Part shown: positions 1 through 5,545 of the stretch, in pieces
Layout: every line of letters starts with the position of its first letter
Numbering within the stretch: the first letter of the stretch is position 1
Origin: Pseudonocardia sp.
Lineage (GTDB): Bacteria; Actinomycetota; Actinomycetes; Mycobacteriales; Pseudonocardiaceae
Reading direction: 5' to 3'
Assembly: GCA_030453005.1 (NCBI GenBank)
Contig: JAKDLE010000230.1
Span: 1 to 5,545 of the forward strand
Length of the DNA stretch: 5,545 nt
The notes under the pieces: model-generated
What the model saw: only the letters and a program-made list of their open reading frames with translations
Database searches by the model: none
What the model was told of the DNA's origin: nothing
Program-made: the position numbers and the translations under genes

Positions 1-235
1 CTACCGGATGCGAAGCTGAGTGACTGTGAGGCACCTCGCGACGGCCCGAACCGCGCCTCGACGGCCGGGGGATTCGGGCGCGGATCACGACTCTGAGCTG
101 CGAAGACAGCCTTCTATCCACTTACCGCGACGGACAAACCATTTTGTGATCCGAATCATGGTACGGGGTGAACAAGCGGCCGCAGAGGCCGACAGCAGGT
201 GCTCCTCGGGGCCTTTGCCGGTAACTTGATAGCCC
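1..235 (+). promoter_or_regulatory. Non-coding leader upstream of the ectABCD operon
   Basis: No convincing gene is seen here; the short open frames crossing it have no recognisable protein pattern. The stretch 131-162 is AT-rich compared with the surroundings and is a likely place for promoter or operator elements. It contains an imperfect palindrome TGATCCGAATCA (147-158) and a wider ACCAT/ATGGT pair (138-142 and 158-162). A TANNNT-type -10-like hexamer TAACTT lies at 222-227, but no good -35 is seen at the matching distance. The promoter of the operon must lie here or further upstream because ectA is the first gene. Which element is used cannot be decided from sequence alone. Confidence 0.5.
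182..218 (+). other. Stem-loop just upstream of ectA
   Basis: GCAGAGGCC at 182-190 can pair with GGCCTTTGC at 210-218, giving nine base pairs including one G-U, around a 19-nt loop. It ends 17 nt before the ectA start codon. If the operon is transcribed from further upstream, this hairpin would sit in the 5' leader and might affect translation or readthrough. It has no U-tract, so a classic terminator is unlikely. It may also be a chance fold in GC-rich DNA. Confidence 0.3.
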
Positions 236-766
236 ATGTCCGCATCTGGCACGGCTTCACCTGTAAGCGGGAGCAAGGACGAGTCACCGACGACGTCGAC
301 TCCCACCACGGCCGACGCCGTCTCCATGTGGGAGATCGCGGCCGCCTCGCGCGTCCTCGACGTCAAGCCCCGCTACGCCTACGCGCTGTGGTGCCGCGAC
401 TTCGCGGCCACGTCGATCGTGGCCCGCCTCGGTGGCCGCGTCGTCGGGTACATCACCGGCTACCTGCGTCCGGACGCCGCCGATACGGTGTTCGTCTGGC
501 AGGTCGCGGTGCACGAGGCCGCGCGGGGCAGGCGGATGGCTGCCACGATGCTCGACGAGCTCGTGGAGCGGGTGGGTGCAGCCCACCTGGAGACCACGAT
601 CACCGCGGACAACGCGGCGTCGATCGCCTTGTTCTCCGGTCTCGCGGAACGCCACGGCGCGGACGTGGAGCGCACGGAGCTGTTCGGTCCCGCCGAACTG
701 GGGGCGGACCACGACCCCGAGATCCTCTACCGGATCGGGCCGCTGAAGACGATATCCAACAGATGA
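236..766 (+). CDS. ectA: L-2,4-diaminobutyrate N-gamma-acetyltransferase EctA
   Basis: Second step of ectoine synthesis: it transfers acetyl from acetyl-CoA to the gamma-amino group of L-2,4-diaminobutyrate, in the cytoplasm. The 176-aa protein has a GNAT fold. EctA-type landmarks are LDVKPRYAYALWCRDFA (41-57), the VFVWQVAVHEAARG strand and loop (85-98), LETTITADNAAS (118-129) and the closing ILYRIGPL (163-170). Residues 1-25 are a low-complexity Ser/Thr/Pro-rich extension; length is otherwise normal. ATG 236 is the first start after an in-frame TAG at 230-232. The next in-frame ATG (codon 31) would cut into the conserved N-terminus. No clear Shine-Dalgarno precedes 236, so leaderless translation is possible. 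Oddity: the acetyl-CoA loop reads R-G-R-R-M-A, with Arg100 where most GNATs have glycine. It is the first gene of ectABCD, 22 bp from ectB. Identity is very sure. Confidence 0.96.
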   Translation: MSASGTASPVSGSKDESPTTSTPTTADAVSMWEIAAASRVLDVKPRYAYALWCRDFAATSIVARLGGRVVGYITGYLRPDAADTVFVWQVAVHEAARGRRMAATMLDELVERVGAAHLETTITADNAASIALFSGLAERHGADVERTELFGPAELGADHDPEILYRIGPLKTISNR

Positions 767-788
767 ACCACAAACGATCAATCCGGGG

Positions 789-2063
789 ATGATGACGAAG
801 ATGACTGTTTTCGAGAATCTGGAATCCGAGGTCCGCAGCTACTGCCGCAGCTGGCCGGTGGTGTTCGACACCGCGGTCGGTTCGCACATCCAGGATGTGG
901 ACGGCCGGTCCTACCTCGACTTCTTCGCCGGCGCGGGAGCCCTGAACTACGGGCACAATCCGCCGGCCCTCAAGAAGCCGTTGCTGGACTACCTGATGCG
1001 CGACGGCATCACGCACGGCTTGGACATGTACACCACGGCCAAGGGTGATTTCCTGCGCGCGTTCGAGGACCTGATCCTCAAGCCGCGCGGGCTGAACTAC
1101 AAGGTGCAGTTCCCCGGACCCACGGGTGCGAACTCCGTCGAGTCGGCGTTGAAGCTGGCCCGCAAGATCAGCGGCCGCGAAGCCATGATCAACTTTACCA
1201 ACGCGTTCCACGGCATGACGCTGGGTGCGTTGTCGGTGACCGGCAACTCGATGAAGCGCGGTGGCGCAGGCATCCCGCTGGTGCACGCCACGCCCATGCC
1301 CTACGACAACTACTTCGACGGCACGCAGCCCGACTTCCTCTGGATGGAGAAGCTGCTGCAGGACTCGGGCAGCGGCCTCAACGAGCCCGCCGCGGTGATC
1401 GTCGAGACGGTGCAGGGCGAGGGCGGCATCAACCCCGCGCGCATCGAGTGGCTGCAGGGACTCGACGCGCTGTGCAAGCGCAACGGCATCCTGCTCATCG
1501 TCGACGACGTGCAGATGGGCGTCGGGCGGACCGGCCCGTTCTTCTCGTTCGAGATCGCGGGCATCGAGCCCGACATCGTGTGCATCTCCAAGTCCATCAG
1601 CGGATACGGGCTCCCGATGGCGCTCACCCTGATCAAGCCCGAGCACGACGTGTGGGGCCCGGGCGAGCACAACGGCACGTTCCGCGGCAACAACCCGGCG
1701 TTCATCACCGGCGCGGCGGCGCTGCGCGAGTTCTGGACCGACGACGCGCTGGAGCGCTCCACCCTGGCCAAGGGCGAGCACGTCGAGCAGGTGTTCACCG
1801 AGATCGCCGAGCGCTCCACGTCGGTCGACCTCACGCCGAAGGGACGCGGCCTCGCCCGCGGGCTGCAGTTCGCCCAGCCGGAACTCGCCGCGAAGACGTG
1901 TGCGGCGGCGTTCGAGCGGGGACTCCTGATGGAGACCTCCGGACCGTCCGACGAGGTCATGAAGATCCTGCCCGCACTGACGATCACCGATGCCGAGCTC
2001 GACGAGGGTCTCTCGATCATCGCCGAGTCCGTGCGCACCGTCACCGAAGGGATGTCTGCATGA
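789..2063 (+). CDS. ectB: Diaminobutyrate-2-oxoglutarate transaminase EctB
   Basis: First committed step of ectoine synthesis: PLP-dependent transfer of an amino group from L-glutamate to L-aspartate-beta-semialdehyde, giving L-2,4-diaminobutyrate and 2-oxoglutarate. The 424-aa class-III aminotransferase is full length. Visible landmarks are the N-terminal FENLESEVRSYCRSWP (8-23), the cofactor phosphate loop GPTGAN (110-115), the pyridine-nitrogen aspartate in IVDDVQMG (Asp239), the Schiff-base lysine in ISKSISGYG (Lys268), and EHNGTFRGNNPAF (293-305), whose Thr297 normally contacts the phosphate of the partner subunit. Three in-frame ATGs compete (789, 792, 801). The only SD-like run, GGGG at 785-788, is too close to the first two and rather far from 801, so the start is uncertain by four residues. 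ATG 801 would give MTVFENLESEV, the usual family N-terminus; the longest frame is reported. Its stop overlaps the ectC start (ATGA). Confidence 0.97.
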   Translation: MMTKMTVFENLESEVRSYCRSWPVVFDTAVGSHIQDVDGRSYLDFFAGAGALNYGHNPPALKKPLLDYLMRDGITHGLDMYTTAKGDFLRAFEDLILKPRGLNYKVQFPGPTGANSVESALKLARKISGREAMINFTNAFHGMTLGALSVTGNSMKRGGAGIPLVHATPMPYDNYFDGTQPDFLWMEKLLQDSGSGLNEPAAVIVETVQGEGGINPARIEWLQGLDALCKRNGILLIVDDVQMGVGRTGPFFSFEIAGIEPDIVCISKSISGYGLPMALTLIKPEHDVWGPGEHNGTFRGNNPAFITGAAALREFWTDDALERSTLAKGEHVEQVFTEIAERSTSVDLTPKGRGLARGLQFAQPELAAKTCAAAFERGLLMETSGPSDEVMKILPALTITDAELDEGLSIIAESVRTVTEGMSA

Positions 2064-2473
2064 TCGTTCGGACGCTGGACGAGATCACCGACACCGAGCG
2101 CGACATCATCACGCCGAACTGGCGCAGCAAGCGCATCGTCTTGGCGGGCGACGGAATCGGGTTCTCGGTGCACGAGACGGTGCTGCAGCCGGGCACCGTG
2201 AACGACTTCTGGTACGCGAACCACATCGAGGCCGTTTTCATCACCGAAGGTGAGGGAGAGATCTACGACAAGGACAACGACACGACCTACCCCCTGGGGC
2301 CCGGGTCGATCTACGTCCTCAACGGGAACGAGCGCCACCAGCTGCGTCCGCGGACGCTCATGAGGACGGTGTGCGTTTTCAATCCGCCGGTCACCGGACG
2401 CGAGGTGCACGACGAGAACGGTGTCTACCCGCTGATCCGCGAGCCGGCTGCGGAGGAGAAGGAGGCTTCCTAG
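2060..2473 (+). CDS. ectC: L-ectoine synthase EctC
   Basis: Closes the ring of N-gamma-acetyl-L-2,4-diaminobutyrate by loss of water, giving ectoine. It is a 137-aa single-domain cupin, the normal length. The metal-binding residues described for EctC are all present: Glu57 (NHIEAVF), Tyr85 (GSIYVLN) and His93 (NERHQLR). Conserved residues around the substrate pocket are also kept, including Trp21, Arg25, Thr40, Tyr52, His55, and Cys105-Phe107 followed by the family signature NPPVTGREVHDENGVYPL (108-125). It starts at ATG 2060, overlapping the ectB stop by four bases. A good ribosome binding site, GAAGGGA (2046-2052), lies 7 nt upstream inside ectB, so coupled translation with EctB is likely. 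The C-terminal tail after residue 125 is short, acidic and variable, as expected. All key residues are intact, so it should be active. Confidence 0.97.
   Translation: MIVRTLDEITDTERDIITPNWRSKRIVLAGDGIGFSVHETVLQPGTVNDFWYANHIEAVFITEGEGEIYDKDNDTTYPLGPGSIYVLNGNERHQLRPRTLMRTVCVFNPPVTGREVHDENGVYPLIREPAAEEKEAS
2458..2465 (+). promoter_or_regulatory. Ribosome binding site of ectD
   Basis: GAAGGAGG is close to a perfect Shine-Dalgarno and lies 10 nt before ATG 2476, within the last codons of ectC. It fixes the ectD start at 2476 although the same frame stays open upstream through ectC. It is the strongest such site in the operon. Confidence 0.75.
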
Positions 2474-2475
2474 AG

Positions 2476-3381
2476 ATGAGTCTGACGGACCACGGCACCA
2501 GGGCGAGGTTCGGCGATCGCTACCCCACGCGGGTCGCCGATCGCCCGGTGATCATCGACCGGGCCGAGCCCACGGTGTGGGGGGACAACCCGGGCCTGCT
2601 CTCGGCCGACGAGCTGAGCGCGCACGCCCAGAACGGCTTCGTGTCCGTGCCGCAGCTACTGTCGCCCGACGAGGTGTCGCAGTTCGCCGCCGAGCTGGAC
2701 CGGCTCGCCACCGATCCGGCGGTCAAGGCGGACGAGCGCACGATCGTCGAGAAGTCCTCCCAGCAGGTCCGTTCGGTCTTCGAGGTGCACACGCTCAGCG
2801 ACGCGATCGCCGACCTGGTGGCCGACGAGCGCGTCGCCGGGCGCGCTCGGCAGATCCTCGGTTCGGACGTCTACGTCCATCAGAGCCGGATCAACTACAA
2901 GCCCGGGTTCGGCGGCGGTGGCTTCTACTGGCACTCCGACTTCGAGACCTGGCACGCCGAGGACGGCATGCCCTCGCCCCGCGCCGTGAGCATCTCGATC
3001 TCGCTCACCGAGAACTACGCCCACAACGGCTGCTTGATGATCATGCCGGGGTCGCACAAGACGTTCGTGGCGTGCGTCGGGGAGACACCTGCCGACCACT
3101 ACAAGGAGTCGCTCAAGGAGCAGGAGATCGGCACCCCCGACGAGGAGAGTCTCACGGCCCTGGCCAACCGGCACGGGATCTCGATGATCACCGGCACGGC
3201 CGGGTCGGCCACCCTGTTCGACTCCAACTGCATGCACGGTTCGGGGGGCAACATCACCCCCTACGCGCGCTCGAACATCTTCCTCGTGTTCAACAGCGTG
3301 GAGAACGCCCTGGTGGAGCCGTTCTCGGCGCCGTCCCGGCGTCCGCTGCACGTGGCGTCGCGGGAGATCGCCCCCGTCTGA
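2476..3381 (+). CDS. ectD: Ectoine hydroxylase EctD (Fe(II)/2-oxoglutarate dioxygenase)
   Basis: Hydroxylates ectoine to 5-hydroxyectoine using O2 and 2-oxoglutarate, releasing succinate and CO2. The 301-aa protein belongs to the PhyH-like non-haem iron dioxygenases and is full length. The EctD signature FYWHSDFETWHAEDGMPSPR (150-169) supplies His153 and Asp155. The third iron ligand is His254 (NCMHGSGGN), and Arg265 (TPYARSN) is the expected 2-oxoglutarate salt-bridge residue. QSRINYKPGF (136-145) is the conserved stretch carrying the ectoine-contacting Gln136, by analogy with characterised EctD enzymes. The start at 2476 is chosen because of the strong SD and because upstream codons overlap ectC in another frame with no family similarity. 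It lies 2 bp after ectC, as last gene of the operon, and is followed by a strong stem-loop. Its presence predicts a mixture of ectoine and 5-hydroxyectoine. Confidence 0.97.
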   Translation: MSLTDHGTRARFGDRYPTRVADRPVIIDRAEPTVWGDNPGLLSADELSAHAQNGFVSVPQLLSPDEVSQFAAELDRLATDPAVKADERTIVEKSSQQVRSVFEVHTLSDAIADLVADERVAGRARQILGSDVYVHQSRINYKPGFGGGGFYWHSDFETWHAEDGMPSPRAVSISISLTENYAHNGCLMIMPGSHKTFVACVGETPADHYKESLKEQEIGTPDEESLTALANRHGISMITGTAGSATLFDSNCMHGSGGNITPYARSNIFLVFNSVENALVEPFSAPSRRPLHVASREIAPV

Positions 3382-3393
3382 TCCGAACCCGCC

Positions 3394-3439
3394 ACGAGCG
3401 GCACCCCCGCCCCACCGTGCGGGCGGGGGTGCCGCTCGT
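3394..3439. terminator. Bidirectional stem-loop terminator after ectD
   Basis: A perfect 19-bp inverted repeat (3394-3412 paired with 3421-3439) with an 8-nt loop lies 12 bp after the ectD stop and 4 bp before the end of the convergent minus-strand reading frame. The stem is almost entirely G-C, and neither side has a T-run, which is common for actinobacterial terminators. Its position between convergent transcription units suggests it ends both. Confidence 0.85.
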
Positions 3440-3443
3440 CGTC

Positions 3444-3853
3444 TCAGCGCATGCGCGGGTAGTAGTTCTCTGCGTCGGCCCGTCGGATCTCGCTGACCCA
3501 GTCGTCGTCGTAGGGCCACTCCTGCCCCTCCACCGGGCCCCGCAGGAGCCGCCCGAACGGGCCCTCGTCGGGTGTGGCCTGTGACCTGGCAGGGGTCGGA
3601 AGCCGCCTCAATACGGGGCCCAGGCGACGAGCACCACCTTCCGGCTGCGCAGTGGCGACAGCGCGAACTCGACGCCGTCGAGGTCGGGCAGCGTCAGCTC
3701 GGGGGCCTGCGCCGAGACGAGCACCTGCCCGCCGGGGGCGGCCGGACCGAGCGCCCACAGCCCTGCATCGGTGTCGTGGACCAGCGGGCGCAGGGCCCAG
3801 CCGGTGCCGTGCTCGAACTCGGCGCGGGACACGTGTCGCCGACCGAGGATCAC
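3444..3853 (-). pseudogene. Decayed redoxin/thioredoxin-like (TlpA-type) gene
   Basis: Reading leftwards from GTG 3853 (or GTG 3832, 74 codons), the frame gives HVSRAEFEHGTGW, then LVHDTDAGLWALGP, then APELTLPDLDG and VVLVAWAPY, and stops at TGA 3610-3608. This resembles the N-terminal part of actinobacterial redoxin-domain proteins, in which the WAPY-like strand leads directly into the redox-active Cys-Gly-Cys or selenocysteine motif. The TGA sits at that residue. After it, the same frame shows only a garbled match (PLPG). A different frame then carries a clean high-GC3 tail, GPVEGQEWPYDDDWVSEI and AENYYPRMR, ending at TGA 3446-3444. I infer that the tail is the C-terminus of the same ancestral gene, with most of the thioredoxin core deleted. 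From memory of the family, a smaller in-frame loss may also lie between TGWALRP and LVHD. It lies 19 bp downstream of the SGNH hydrolase gene, probably once in its operon. Sequencing error could explain a frameshift but not the missing core. Family assignment is moderately sure. Confidence 0.6.
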
Positions 3854-3872
3854 CGCCGGACGGTAACTCCCG

Positions 3873-4643
3873 CTACCCCGCGTCGAGGGGGAGGAGGTCC
3901 GGCCGTTTCGCGGCGAAGCCGTCGCCGGTGCGGCGACCCTGCACCCGCCTGCGCACGAACGGCATGACGAACTCCCGGATCCAGCGCAGGTCGTCGAGCT
4001 GCCGGTCACGCCACGGGGCGGGCGCGTCGTCGGGCAGCGGCACCCGCCAGTCCTCGGTGACCGGCTCGCCCAGCGTCTCCAGCACGCGCAGCGCCACGCG
4101 CCGGTGCGAGTCGGGGCGCAGGTGCAGCCGGTCGGGGCCCCAGGCACGCGGATCGGCGAGCGGGGCCATGCCCCACAGGTCGACGACGTGGCTGCCGTGG
4201 CGCTCGGCGGCGGCCCGGGTGGACTCGTTGAAGCAGGCGACCCGACCGCGCAGCCTGCGGATCACCGGGTGCATCCGGCCCAGGTCGAAGCCGGTGAACA
4301 CGAACACCTCGGCCCCGGTGGCGCACAGGCGGGCGAGCGCGTCGTCGAAGCGACGGGCCAGGCGGTCGGTGTCGCAGGCCAGACGGATGAGGTCGTTGCC
4401 GCCCGCGCAGAATGCCACCAGGTCGGGGGCCAGCCGCTCGGCCACCGGGATCTGGTCGGTGACGATCTGGTCGAGCAGTTTGCCGCGCACGGCGAGGTTC
4501 GCGTAGCGGAAGCTCGGACGGTCGCCCCCGATCTGCTCGGCGACGCGGTCCGCCCATCCTCGTGGCGACCCGTCGGGGAGCCAGTCGTCCAGGCCCTCGG
4601 TGAAGCTGTCGCCGATCGCCACGAAACTGTTCCAGCTGCCCAT
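3873..4643 (-). CDS. SGNH/GDSL-family hydrolase (esterase-like), cytoplasmic
   Basis: A 256-aa SGNH hydrolase. The four family blocks are visible: AIGDSFTEG near the N-terminus with nucleophile Ser13; NLAVRG with oxyanion Gly54; GGND (81-84) with Asn83; and the catalytic Asp171 and His174 in DRLHL. There is no signal peptide or membrane segment, so it should act in the cytoplasm, unlike the secreted lipases of this superfamily. The substrate is unknown; family members are esterases, thioesterases or deacylases on small molecules or carbohydrates. The C-terminal ~60 residues (from about 195) extend beyond the core and are rich in Arg, Trp and Pro. ATG 4643 is chosen because GGGAGG lies 8 nt upstream and GDS falls at residue 11, as usual. 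It is transcribed divergently from the DUF3159 gene and followed closely by the decayed redoxin gene. Confidence 0.9.
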   Translation of the reverse strand: MGSWNSFVAIGDSFTEGLDDWLPDGSPRGWADRVAEQIGGDRPSFRYANLAVRGKLLDQIVTDQIPVAERLAPDLVAFCAGGNDLIRLACDTDRLARRFDDALARLCATGAEVFVFTGFDLGRMHPVIRRLRGRVACFNESTRAAAERHGSHVVDLWGMAPLADPRAWGPDRLHLRPDSHRRVALRVLETLGEPVTEDWRVPLPDDAPAPWRDRQLDDLRWIREFVMPFVRRRVQGRRTGDGFAAKRPDLLPLDAG

Positions 4644-4771
4644 GACGACCGCCTCCCGTTCGCGTCGGCGCCATCCCGGTGACGGATGGCCATCATCCCA
4701 GGATCACCCAGGAGCGGCCCACCGCGCCAGCGACGGTGATCGATCCGTGTCGATAGGGCACCCTCTCCTAC
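4644..4771. promoter_or_regulatory. Divergent intergenic region between SGNH hydrolase and DUF3159 genes
   Basis: 128 bp that must hold, or lie close to, the promoters of both divergent genes. The SGNH ribosome binding site GGGAGG is read on the minus strand at 4657-4652. The region holds an inverted repeat CCATCC-7 nt-GGATGG (4671-4689), an overlapping perfect palindrome GATGGCCATC (4685-4694), and a near-tandem repeat ATCATCCCAGG / ATCACCCAGG (4692-4712). The minus-strand side is thus rich in possible operator sites. No confident -35/-10 pair is seen for either gene. A weak -10-like GATAGG lies at 4752-4757 before the GTG of the right-hand gene. Confidence 0.45.
4652..4657 (-). promoter_or_regulatory. 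Ribosome binding site of the SGNH hydrolase gene
   Basis: On the minus strand this reads GGGAGG, 8 nt before ATG 4643. It decides the start of the hydrolase. Confidence 0.7.
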
Positions 4772-5449
4772 GTGGCACCTCCCGCAACCGGCCCCGAGCC
4801 GTCGCTCAGCGAGATCCTCGGTGGGCGAGCAGGCGCCGTCGACGCCACGGTGCCGGTCGCCGCCTTCGTACTGGCGTGGGCGCTCGCCGGGGCTCTGGGC
4901 TCCGTGGCGCCGATCGCGTGGGGCGGCGGAGCGGCGGTGCTCGTCGCGGCGGTGACCGGGCTGGTGCGGCTGCGGGCGGGCACGCCGCCCCGCGCGGTCG
5001 TGTTCGGGCTGCTCGGCGTCGCGGTCGCGGCGGTCGTGGCGCTCCTGACCGGTCGGGCCGTCGACTTCTTCCTGGTCCGCATCGTGAGCAACGCCGTGAG
5101 CGCACTCGCCTGGGCGGTGTCGATCGTCGTGCGCAGGCCACTGCTCGGGCTGGTCGTGGGCACGCTGCTCGGCCAGCGCACGCAGTGGCGTCGGGACCCC
5201 GACCTGCTGCGCGGCTACCAGCGCGCGAGCTGGGTGTGGGTGGCGCAGTACCTCGTCCGACTCGCGGTGTTCCTGCCGTTGTACTTCGTCGACGCGGTCG
5301 TCGCGCTCGGGATCGCGCAGACCGTGCTCACCTGGCCGTTGGTGGCGGTCTGCGTGGCGACGTCGTGGCCGCTGGTCCGTTCGGCCCTGCCCGGGGGCCA
5401 CGGCGGCGTGCGGCATCCGGTCGAGCGGGTGCGACCGGGCGAGCACTGA
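4772..5449 (+). CDS. DUF3159 family multi-pass membrane protein
   Basis: A 225-aa integral membrane protein of unknown function that matches the actinobacterial DUF3159 pattern. An N-terminal LSEILGGRAGAVDATVP (12-28) is followed by hydrophobic spans at about 26-43, 49-66, 75-92, 104-120 (continuing after VRRP to 131), 155-174 and 180-198. The conserved features are TGRAVDFFL (93-101), the loop VSIVVRRPLLG (116-126), the polar WRRDPDLLRGYQRAS (139-153) and the last span with TWPL (187-190). The C-terminal 25 residues are soluble, Gly/Arg/His-rich and variable. The start is GTG 4772; there is no Shine-Dalgarno, so a leaderless or weakly initiated message is possible. In other actinobacteria DUF3159 genes often sit near ion-transport or deoxynucleotide genes, but nothing here points to a role. 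It is unrelated in strand and spacing to the ectoine operon. Confidence 0.85.
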   Translation: MAPPATGPEPSLSEILGGRAGAVDATVPVAAFVLAWALAGALGSVAPIAWGGGAAVLVAAVTGLVRLRAGTPPRAVVFGLLGVAVAAVVALLTGRAVDFFLVRIVSNAVSALAWAVSIVVRRPLLGLVVGTLLGQRTQWRRDPDLLRGYQRASWVWVAQYLVRLAVFLPLYFVDAVVALGIAQTVLTWPLVAVCVATSWPLVRSALPGGHGGVRHPVERVRPGEH

Positions 5450-5545
5450 GCGTGAGGGTCGTTACTCTATCGTGATCGTCGGAAACTCTCCGGCGAGACG
5501 GAACGCTGAACAGGGTGAGACCTGCGCAGTCGACTCGGATCGCGA
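5450..5545. other. Non-coding end of window
   Basis: No gene is recognised in these 96 bases. The region holds a TANNNT-type hexamer TACTCT (5463-5468) and a small inverted repeat TCTC-CGGC-GAGA, with arms around CGGC near 5488-5499. Either could belong to the promoter of a gene beyond the edge. Neither is strong. Confidence 0.3.

Noticed and set aside
20..229. Small open frame in the ectA leader
   Set aside because: It has no ribosome binding site, no familiar pattern, and covers the probable promoter region.
600..1781. Long minus-strand open frame opposite ectA/ectB
   Set aside because: It is antisense to clearly identified genes, is Arg/Ala/His-rich and has no family pattern. It is a typical GC-rich shadow.
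2371..2475. N-terminal extension of EctD into ectC
   Set aside because: These codons overlap the conserved end of ectC in another frame and are not EctD-like. A strong SD points to ATG 2476.
2656..3519. Long minus-strand open frame opposite ectD
   Set aside because: It lies opposite a certain EctD, runs through the terminator stem, and has a composition typical of a shadow frame.
3444..3853. Calling this a functional selenoprotein
   Set aside because: The sequence after the TGA does not continue as a thioredoxin core in the same frame, and the C-terminal tail is out of frame. Even with Sec insertion, no complete redoxin would result.
3608..4147. Taking the whole open frame 4147-3608 as one protein
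   Set aside because: Codons before about 3853 overlap the SGNH hydrolase in another frame and look like shadow sequence; only the part after 3853 resembles a redoxin.
4262..5446. Minus-strand frame of 394 codons opposite the DUF3159 gene and running into the SGNH gene
   Set aside because: It overlaps two better-supported genes, is very rich in Arg/His/Pro/Asp with no recognisable motif, and has no plausible start context.

Overview
The window comes from a high-GC actinobacterium. GC at third codon positions is very high, and the flanking genes (a DUF3159-type membrane protein and a cytoplasmic SGNH hydrolase) are typical of Actinobacteria. My best guess is a Pseudonocardiales relative, but the sequence alone does not prove that.

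Left part (1-3381): a complete ectoine/5-hydroxyectoine operon on the + strand, ectA-ectB-ectC-ectD, preceded by a 235-bp non-coding leader. EctB transaminates L-aspartate-beta-semialdehyde to 2,4-diaminobutyrate, EctA acetylates it, EctC closes the ring to give ectoine, and EctD hydroxylates ectoine to 5-hydroxyectoine. The genes are tightly packed: a 22-bp gap between ectA and ectB, an ATGA overlap between ectB and ectC, and 2 bp between ectC and ectD. This points to one transcript. No ectR regulator or dedicated aspartokinase is visible inside the window. A perfect 19-bp stem-loop (3394-3439) ends the operon and also faces the genes converging from the right.

Middle part (3444-4643, - strand): a cytoplasmic SGNH/GDSL hydrolase gene, followed 19 bp downstream by what looks like the wreck of a thioredoxin-like (redoxin/TlpA-type) gene. 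Its first part is readable up to a TGA placed where the redox-active Cys (or selenocysteine) should be. Its last ~40 codons survive in another frame, and the catalytic core between them is mostly gone.

Right part (4644-5545): a divergent intergenic region with small repeats, a + strand DUF3159 multi-pass membrane protein gene, and 96 bp of non-coding sequence to the window edge.

The ectoine operon is a well-known system. The least ordinary item is the decayed redoxin gene with its in-frame TGA. I see no mobile element, CRISPR array, rRNA or tRNA.
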